Shown in pieces: positions 23,001 through 28,112 of a stretch of DNA of 28,112 nt (positions are counted from its first letter, which is position 1; the number at the start of each line of letters is the position of its first letter). Made by a program: the position numbers and the translations under genes. The notes under the pieces are model-generated. The model was not told where the DNA came from. It worked only from the letters and a program-made list of their open reading frames with translations, and did not search any database. Source of the DNA: Bacteroidota bacterium (lineage in GTDB: Bacteria; Bacteroidota; Bacteroidia; Flavobacteriales; Flavobacteriaceae); contig JAACDD010000093.1 in the NCBI GenBank assembly GCA_009937085.1, forward strand, positions 1 through 28,112, given 5' to 3'.

Positions 23001-25619
23001 ATGTCCATTCCTTCTAAGTTTACACCTTCTGCAGTAGAGCAAAAATGGTACGATTACTGGACAAAACACGATTATTTTCACTCTACACCAGACGCGCGTA
23101 AACCTTATACCATTGTTATTCCACCACCAAATGTGACGGGAGTATTACATATGGGACACTTAATGAACAATACCTTGCAAGATGTTCTTATTCGTAGAGC
23201 GCGGATGCGTGGTTTCAATGCTTGTTGGGTTCCTGGAACAGATCATGCATCTATTGCCACTGAAGCAAAAGTGGTAAATAAACTTAAAAACGAAGGCATT
23301 GATAAAGCCGAGATTGGTAGAGAAGCTTTTTTGGAGCATGCTTGGGATTGGACGCACGAACACGGCGGTATTATTTTAGAACAATTAAAAAAATTAGGGT
23401 GCTCTTGTGATTGGGAACGCACCAAATTTACCCTCGATGCAGACATGTCCAAATCTGTAATTAAAGTTTTTGTTGACTTGTATGAAAAAGGGCTAATTTA
23501 TCGTGGTTATCGCATGGTAAATTGGGATCCTGAAGCGCAAACCACACTTTCTGACGAAGAAGTTATTCACGAAGAAAGACAAGGGAACTTATACCACATT
23601 GCTTATGCCATTGAAGGCACGGATGAAAAAGTAGTAATTGCTACCACCAGACCCGAAACTCTTTTTGGCGACACGGCTGTTGCCATTCACCCTGAAGACG
23701 AGCGTTACACGTCATTACACGGTAAGAAAGCCATTGTTCCAATTGTGAATCGGTCAGTACCCATTATTACGGATGATTACGTGAGTTTGGAGTTGGGGAC
23801 GGGCTGCTTAAAAGTTACCCCTGCCCACGACGAAAACGACAAGGTTTTGGGAGATAAATACGCCTTGGAATTTATTGATATTTTTAATCCCAACGGCACG
23901 CTAAATCATCAAGGACTTCATTTTGAAGGCCAAGACCGATTTGCAGTACGTAAGGCTGTTGTAAAAGAACTTGAGGCTCATGGGAGTTTGGTAAAAATTA
24001 CACCACATACGCATAAAGTAGGAACTTCAGAACGGACAAAAGCAGTGATAGAGCCACGCCTTTCCGATCAGTGGTTTTTGCGTATGGAAGACTTAGCAAA
24101 GCCCGCTATTGATGCCGTAGAAAATGATGATGTACAGCTTGTTCCTAAAAAATTCATCAACACGTATCGACATTGGATGAATAACATCCGTGATTGGAAT
24201 ATTTCGCGACAATTGTGGTGGGGACATCAAATTCCCGCCTACTATTACGGCGCCAATAAGGAAAATGTAGTTGTAGCAGATACCAAACAAAAAGCACTTG
24301 AAATCGCGCAAAAAAAGACTGGAAATGAAGCTTTGACTTTGAGCGATTTAACACAAGATGATGATGTACTTGATACATGGTTTTCTTCGTGGCTTTGGCC
24401 GATTTCAGTATTTAATGGTGTGTTAGAACCTGAAAATGAAGAGGTTTCCTACTACTATCCAACACAAGAATTGGTAACAGGTCCTGATATTTTATTTTTT
24501 TGGGTTGCACGTATGATTATGTCAGGCTATGCGCTACGCGACGAAAAACCTTTTTCACACGTATATCTGACAGGACTTGTACGTGATGGTCAAGGTAGAA
24601 AAATGTCGAAACAACTGGGGAATTCTCCTGACGCCATTAAACTTATGGACACTTACGGAGCAGATGGTGTTCGAGTTGGATTGCTGTTAAGTGCAGCGGC
24701 AGGAAACGATTTGTTATTTGACGAAAACTTATGTCAACAAGGAAAGAATTTTGCCAACAAAATTTGGAACGCTTTCCGCTTAGTACAAAGTTGGAATGTA
24801 GATGAAAATCTTTCCGCTTGTAAAACAGCAGCCGTTGGGTTGGATTGGTATACAGCGAAGTTCCAGCAAACACTAGCTACTATTGACGATCACTTTAGCA
24901 AATATCGAATTTCGGATGCCCTGATGTCAACCTATAAACTGATTTGGGACGATTTTTGTTCGTGGTTATTGGAGATTGTAAAGCCTGCCTACGGCGCAAG
25001 TATTGATTCAGTAACCTACCAAAAAGTCTGTGTGCTTTTTGAAGACAATTTAAGATTGTTGCATCCATTTATGCCTTTCTTGTCAGAAGAATTATGGCAT
25101 GCGTTTACGCCTCGCACTAAAGATGAAGCGCTTATTGTTTCTTCTTGGCCAGAACAACAAGCTATTGACTCCGATATATTGCAACAATTTGATTATACAG
25201 CTGAGTTGATTTCGCAATTGCGGACCATTCGCAAAAATCAAAACATCGCTTTTAAGGAACCTTTAGAAGTTATAGAAACATCTAAAGACGAAATTTCCTT
25301 ACGTCCAATTGTAACAAAGTTGGTAAATGTTTCAACTTGGGAACAGATTGCTACTGCTCCCGAACCAGCGCTCTCATTTCGAGTAAATGCACATGAATAC
25401 TTTGTTCCGGTGGCAGCATCTAATCTGGAGGAGGAACGCAGTAAAATTGAGGAAGAGCTTGGTTATCAAGAAGGATTTTTAAAATCGGTACAGAAAAAAC
25501 TTTCCAACGAACGTTTTGTGGCAAATGCACCTGCCCAAGTAGTTGATTTAGAACGCAAAAAAGCGGCCGGCGCAGAAGAAAAAATTGCGGCACTCAAATC
25601 CCGATTGGATTCGCTTTAG
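23001..25619 (+). CDS. valS: Valine-tRNA ligase
   Basis: ValS charges tRNA-Val and edits mischarged threonine in the cytoplasm. From ATG 23001 (MSIPSKFTPSAVEQKWYDYW) it has 872 residues. The class I motifs are HMGH (50-53, in PPPNVTGVLHMGHLMN) and KMSKQ (534-538, GRKMSKQLGNSP). The editing domain shows TTRPETLFGDTAVAIHP, and the DWNISRQLWWGHQIPAYY block follows. The C-terminus is a coiled coil (EEERSKIEEELGYQEGFL and on) that binds the tRNA elbow. A second ATG at 22968 lies upstream of the -7 box and is rejected. The stop overlaps the convergent psd stop by 4 bases. Confidence 0.97.
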   Translation: MSIPSKFTPSAVEQKWYDYWTKHDYFHSTPDARKPYTIVIPPPNVTGVLHMGHLMNNTLQDVLIRRARMRGFNACWVPGTDHASIATEAKVVNKLKNEGIDKAEIGREAFLEHAWDWTHEHGGIILEQLKKLGCSCDWERTKFTLDADMSKSVIKVFVDLYEKGLIYRGYRMVNWDPEAQTTLSDEEVIHEERQGNLYHIAYAIEGTDEKVVIATTRPETLFGDTAVAIHPEDERYTSLHGKKAIVPIVNRSVPIITDDYVSLELGTGCLKVTPAHDENDKVLGDKYALEFIDIFNPNGTLNHQGLHFEGQDRFAVRKAVVKELEAHGSLVKITPHTHKVGTSERTKAVIEPRLSDQWFLRMEDLAKPAIDAVENDDVQLVPKKFINTYRHWMNNIRDWNISRQLWWGHQIPAYYYGANKENVVVADTKQKALEIAQKKTGNEALTLSDLTQDDDVLDTWFSSWLWPISVFNGVLEPENEEVSYYYPTQELVTGPDILFFWVARMIMSGYALRDEKPFSHVYLTGLVRDGQGRKMSKQLGNSPDAIKLMDTYGADGVRVGLLLSAAAGNDLLFDENLCQQGKNFANKIWNAFRLVQSWNVDENLSACKTAAVGLDWYTAKFQQTLATIDDHFSKYRISDALMSTYKLIWDDFCSWLLEIVKPAYGASIDSVTYQKVCVLFEDNLRLLHPFMPFLSEELWHAFTPRTKDEALIVSSWPEQQAIDSDILQQFDYTAELISQLRTIRKNQNIAFKEPLEVIETSKDEISLRPIVTKLVNVSTWEQIATAPEPALSFRVNAHEYFVPVAASNLEEERSKIEEELGYQEGFLKSVQKKLSNERFVANAPAQVVDLERKKAAGAEEKIAALKSRLDSL

Positions 25620-26272
25620 TTAACTTGATCTGAAATTAGCGTAACGCCACCTTTTACTTTTTGTCCAATTTGGACTTGAACAGCTGTGTTTAGCGGTAAA
25701 AACACATCAACGCGTGATCCAAATTTGATAAATCCAGCATCAGTGCCTTGAACGGCATCGTCGTTTACTTTAGCATAATTTACAATACGACGCGCTACCG
25801 CGCCCGCAATTTGTCTATAAAGCACATCTCCAAATACAGGATTGTTGACCACAATAGTAGTGCGTTCGTTAAGCGTAGAAGATTTTGGGTGCCATGCTAC
25901 TAAATATTTACCGGGGTGATATTTGCTAAAAACCACTTTTCCCGAAACAGGGTAGCGGGTGACATGCACGTTTAGTGGCGACATAAAAATGGAAACTTGT
26001 AGGCGTTTTCCTTTAAAATACTCAGGCTCTTCAACTTCTTCAATAATAACCACTTTTCCATCGACGGGCGCTATAACAGCATCGGTAAGCGCAAGCGGTG
26101 GACGACTTGGATTTCTGAAAAATTGCAATATCAACACCAAAAAAACAAACAAGCTTAGTTTCAGTAAAATGCGTAACCACTTTAAGGCTACAAATTGCTC
26201 TACAATTAGCGCAGCCGCTGCAATAAGCACAAAACTTACAATGATAATGGTAAACCCTTCTTTATGAAACAT
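25616..26272 (-). CDS. psd: Phosphatidylserine decarboxylase, short form
   Basis: Psd makes phosphatidylethanolamine from phosphatidylserine at the inner membrane. The 218-residue proenzyme has two N-terminal membrane helices (about 7-52), then FFRNPSRPP and APVDGKVV with Asp71, SIFMSPLNVHVTRYPVSG with His103, and the self-cleavage site FIKFGSRVDVF. Cleavage between Gly185 and Ser186 should give beta and alpha chains and a pyruvoyl group on Ser186. The GSR site and the short length mark the compact type used in Bacteroidota, not the longer LGST enterobacterial one. Its start overlaps cdsA by 11 bases, which links two sequential steps of phospholipid synthesis. Confidence 0.95.
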   Translation of the reverse strand: MFHKEGFTIIIVSFVLIAAAALIVEQFVALKWLRILLKLSLFVFLVLILQFFRNPSRPPLALTDAVIAPVDGKVVIIEEVEEPEYFKGKRLQVSIFMSPLNVHVTRYPVSGKVVFSKYHPGKYLVAWHPKSSTLNERTTIVVNNPVFGDVLYRQIAGAVARRIVNYAKVNDDAVQGTDAGFIKFGSRVDVFLPLNTAVQVQIGQKVKGGVTLISDQVN

Positions 26273-27041
26273 ATCCGAATAGAACTAAAATGAAAATATA
26301 TAATGGAATGGCAAGTAATGAACTGTCTAATCGATCGTACATCCCGCCGTGGCCGGGTAGTATTTTCCCGCTGTCTTTTACACCACATTTGCGTTTTATT
26401 TTTGATTGCACTAAATCACCCAATCCGCCACAAACAGCAGTGATTACAGTCAAAGTAATAGTGGTTTTGACATCAAATAGCTCAAAATAACTTCCTACAA
26501 AAAACATAATTATTGTGGTAATGGCAATACCGCCAATGTTGCCTTCAATCGTTTTATTGGGTGAAATAGAAGGCACTAAAGAATGTTTTCCTACTGAAGT
26601 GCCAACCAAATACGCACCCGAGTCATTGAGCCAAATAATACCAAAAAGAAAAGCAACAAAAGCTGGATTTTGATTGCTTAGAAGCACCAACAACACAAGA
26701 GGAATACTCACACCAAACAAACCTAAAACAGTCACAAACGTTTTGGAGAGATCAATATTTTTTTTGGTAAACAAGAAGATCATCATAAGCAAGACACCAA
26801 TAATTCCAGCGATAAGTAGCCCCAGGTTAGCTTGCTCAAAAACAAATGAAAGCAATAGGGCTACGGGGAAAAAGACGTAAACCACAGCCACTTTTTTAGC
26901 AGTAATACGTTGAATTTCAAATAATGAAATGAATGTCATCACAAGTATAACCAACGAAAAAAAGGGGGTGTTAATGTAAAGACTTCCCAACAAAAGCCCC
27001 GCATAAAAAAGTGATGTTATAAAACGAACAAAAAGTGTCAT
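26262..27041 (-). CDS. cdsA: Phosphatidate cytidylyltransferase
   Basis: CdsA makes CDP-diacylglycerol from phosphatidate and CTP, the branch point for phospholipids. The 259-residue polytopic protein has about seven membrane segments. The C-terminal signature is complete: SKIKRKCGVKDSGKILPGHG from residue 213, then GMYDRLDS, with the KD, PGHGG and D-x2-D residues that bind metal and CTP. The start overlaps the LUD gene stop as ATGA (4 bases), and the end overlaps psd. A separate pssA is not in the window. Confidence 0.96.
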   Translation of the reverse strand: MTLFVRFITSLFYAGLLLGSLYINTPFFSLVILVMTFISLFEIQRITAKKVAVVYVFFPVALLLSFVFEQANLGLLIAGIIGVLLMMIFLFTKKNIDLSKTFVTVLGLFGVSIPLVLLVLLSNQNPAFVAFLFGIIWLNDSGAYLVGTSVGKHSLVPSISPNKTIEGNIGGIAITTIIMFFVGSYFELFDVKTTITLTVITAVCGGLGDLVQSKIKRKCGVKDSGKILPGHGGMYDRLDSSLLAIPLYIFILVLFGYVS

Positions 27042-27649
27042 GAAAAATCCTCAAGCAATAATAGATACACTTCCTTTACGCCACTCCCATAGTTCATATA
27101 GTTGTCCTCGTTAAGTGCGTCGGATTTGAATTGTTTTATTGATGTAATATTAAGAGGAATATTATCTGAATAGCGATTTTTTATGCTTTTTAGTGCATCT
27201 GAAACAGTTTCAGAAAACTGACGCGTTCCGGCCAAAATAATAAGTGTTTCAGGTAAATCAGAAAGTTTGTTAGTGCCTAGTTGATGCTCACAAACCACTA
27301 CACTTCCATCATAAGCAACAATAGATTCGCAGCTACACAACATGATTTTGGCGTTTAAGTTGGTTTTTGTAAGAGTGATTCCCGCATCTAATTTTTCCGC
27401 TAATGCAGGGTCTAGGCAGAGTAACTCACGTATTTCAGTTGGATATTCTTTTACAATATCAGCAAAGGCCTCTTTGGCATCATCGAGTTGCTCGCAATAC
27501 ACAAATTTACCACCACGCCGCGTAAATTTTTCGGCAAATTTTTGCTCAATAGGCATTTCTTGAACAGGCATATGAGGACCACGTGCCTCACTTTCCTCCT
27601 CTTTAGGGGATGCTTTTTTACCGAATAATGAAGACCAGAATTTACTCAC
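27038..27649 (-). CDS. LUD-domain protein (LutC-like)
   Basis: The 203-residue soluble protein carries a LUD (lactate utilization) fold: EQKFAEKFTRRGGKFVYCE, then LDAGITLTKTNLNAKIMLCS, SIVAYDGSVVVCEHQLG and LPETLIILAG. LutC in Bacillus takes part in lactate oxidation with LutA and LutB, but neither is present here. In flavobacteria this protein sits between ftsH and cdsA, from memory, which hints at a different role. A basic, Glu-rich N-terminus (about 8-27) is variable. Translation begins at GTG 27649 (GTGAGTAAATTC); no in-frame ATG fits better. The stop overlaps cdsA (ATGA). Confidence 0.82.
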   Translation of the reverse strand: MSKFWSSLFGKKASPKEEESEARGPHMPVQEMPIEQKFAEKFTRRGGKFVYCEQLDDAKEAFADIVKEYPTEIRELLCLDPALAEKLDAGITLTKTNLNAKIMLCSCESIVAYDGSVVVCEHQLGTNKLSDLPETLIILAGTRQFSETVSDALKSIKNRYSDNIPLNITSIKQFKSDALNEDNYMNYGSGVKEVYLLLLEDFS

Positions 27650-27658
27650 AGAATATAC

Positions 27659-27678
27659 TTGTTACACAAAGGTAACAA
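27659..27678 (-). promoter_or_regulatory. Dyad-flanked -7 box for the LUD-cdsA-psd genes
   Basis: Minus-strand TACCTTTG (27674-27667) matches TAnnTTTG and lies 17 bases before the GTG. It sits inside an inverted repeat TTGTTAC-N6-GTAACAA (27659-27665 and 27672-27678). This would let a regulator cover the promoter. No -33 TTG is evident. Confidence 0.35.
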
Positions 27679-27685
27679 ATCGTAT

Positions 27686-28112
27686 CTATTTCGCATCTTT
27701 TGGCGATTCATCTTTGGTTGTTTTTGCTTTTGTTGTTGTGCGCTTCTTAGGGGTTGCTTTCGGCTTTGGAGGCGCTGCTTCTTCAGGCTTTTCAAACGGG
27801 CGTGCACCAAAAATTCGCTCCAAGTCGTCTTTGAAAATAACTTCTTTTTCTAACAAGTGTTCAGCCAGCTCTGTGAGTTTATCTTTATGCTTTTTCAACA
27901 ATTGAATGGCACGTTTGTATTCATGCTCTACGATTGAAGATATTTCAGTATCGATTAGTTTTGCCGTTTCTTCAGAATAGGGTTTTGTAAACCCATAATC
28001 ACCCTCATTTGTTTGGTAATAAGTGATGTTTCCAATTTTATCGTTGAGCCCATAGATAGTTACCATGGCTCTAGCTTGTTGCGTAACTTTAACTAAGTCG
28101 CTGAGTGCTCCA
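27686..28112 (-). CDS. ftsH: ATP-dependent zinc metalloprotease FtsH, C-terminal part
   Basis: FtsH is an inner-membrane AAA+ protease that removes misfolded membrane proteins and tunes lipid A synthesis in other bacteria. Only the last 141 residues are here; the gene continues past the right edge. The first codons read GALSDLVKVTQQARAMVTIYGLNDKIGN, the protease-domain helices after the HEXXH site. Then SEETAKLIDTEISSIVEHEYKRA and a helical LLEKEVIFKDDLERIFGARPFE. The tail is a Pro/Lys/Ala/Thr-rich disordered stretch ending ESPKDAK, common in Bacteroidota FtsH. The internal ATG at 28066 is Met in the reading frame, not a start. The LUD gene follows after 36 bases. Confidence 0.93.
   Translation of the reverse strand, partial: GALSDLVKVTQQARAMVTIYGLNDKIGNITYYQTNEGDYGFTKPYSEETAKLIDTEISSIVEHEYKRAIQLLKKHKDKLTELAEHLLEKEVIFKDDLERIFGARPFEKPEEAAPPKPKATPKKRTTTKAKTTKDESPKDAK

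Noticed and set aside
1..28112. Search for CRISPR arrays, insertion sequences, phage genes or a defence island
   Set aside because: No spaced direct repeats, transposase, integrase or phage structural genes were seen; hicAB is the only accessory module.

Overview
The window looks like chromosome of a flavobacterium (phylum Bacteroidota, probably Flavobacteriaceae). Three things point there: the protein families (an NhaD-type antiporter, a DUF1573 protein, TlpA-type thioredoxins next to a beta-barrel protein, and an ftsH-LUD-cdsA-psd row), repeated -7 promoter boxes of the form TAnnTTTG, and the absence of obvious Shine-Dalgarno sequences before most starts. Coding is dense. Several gene pairs overlap at their ends, and I see no insertion sequence, prophage or CRISPR array.

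Layout. 1-3986 (-): gltB, cut by the left edge. 3987-4357: a non-coding divergent region with a 15-bp perfect hairpin, a repeated 17-mer and a small dyad. 4358-6891 (+): nhaD and folC, joined by a one-base overlap. 6949-7061: tRNA-Val(UAC) with its own promoter and terminator. 7210-11007 (+): glmS and an acetoacetyl-CoA synthetase. 11002-13495 (-): an envelope thiol-redox operon made of a thioredoxin-like lipoprotein, a TlpA thioredoxin and a beta-barrel protein whose only mature cysteines form one C-x4-C pair. 13758-15634 (-): a coiled-coil protein with a cysteine-free zinc ribbon, and a NIF3 protein, followed by a terminator. 15668-16666 (+): lpxK, divergent from NIF3 across only 33 bp. 16673-17548 (-): lipA. 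17608-18235 (+): a hicAB toxin-antitoxin module with a dyad operator on its promoter. 18238-22456 (-): an apparent five-gene operon of aminotransferase, murB, a small cysteine-rich membrane protein, an ECF sigma factor and an Nramp-family transporter. 22511-22891 (-): a DUF1573 protein. 23001-25619 (+): valS. 25616-28112 (-): the end of ftsH, a LUD-domain protein, cdsA and psd.

How the genes work together. Most of the content is core metabolism and cell-envelope building: glutamate and amino-sugar supply (GltB, GlmS), peptidoglycan (MurB), lipid A (LpxK), phosphatidylethanolamine (CdsA then Psd), folate and lipoate (FolC, LipA), and valine charging (ValS and tRNA-Val). The parts least explained by known biology are the redox/beta-barrel operon, the sigma factor with its small four-cysteine membrane partner and unusual Nramp transporter, and the structured gltB-nhaD intergenic region. 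I did not find a large novel defence or mobile system. Function calls come from reading motifs by eye; no database search was run.
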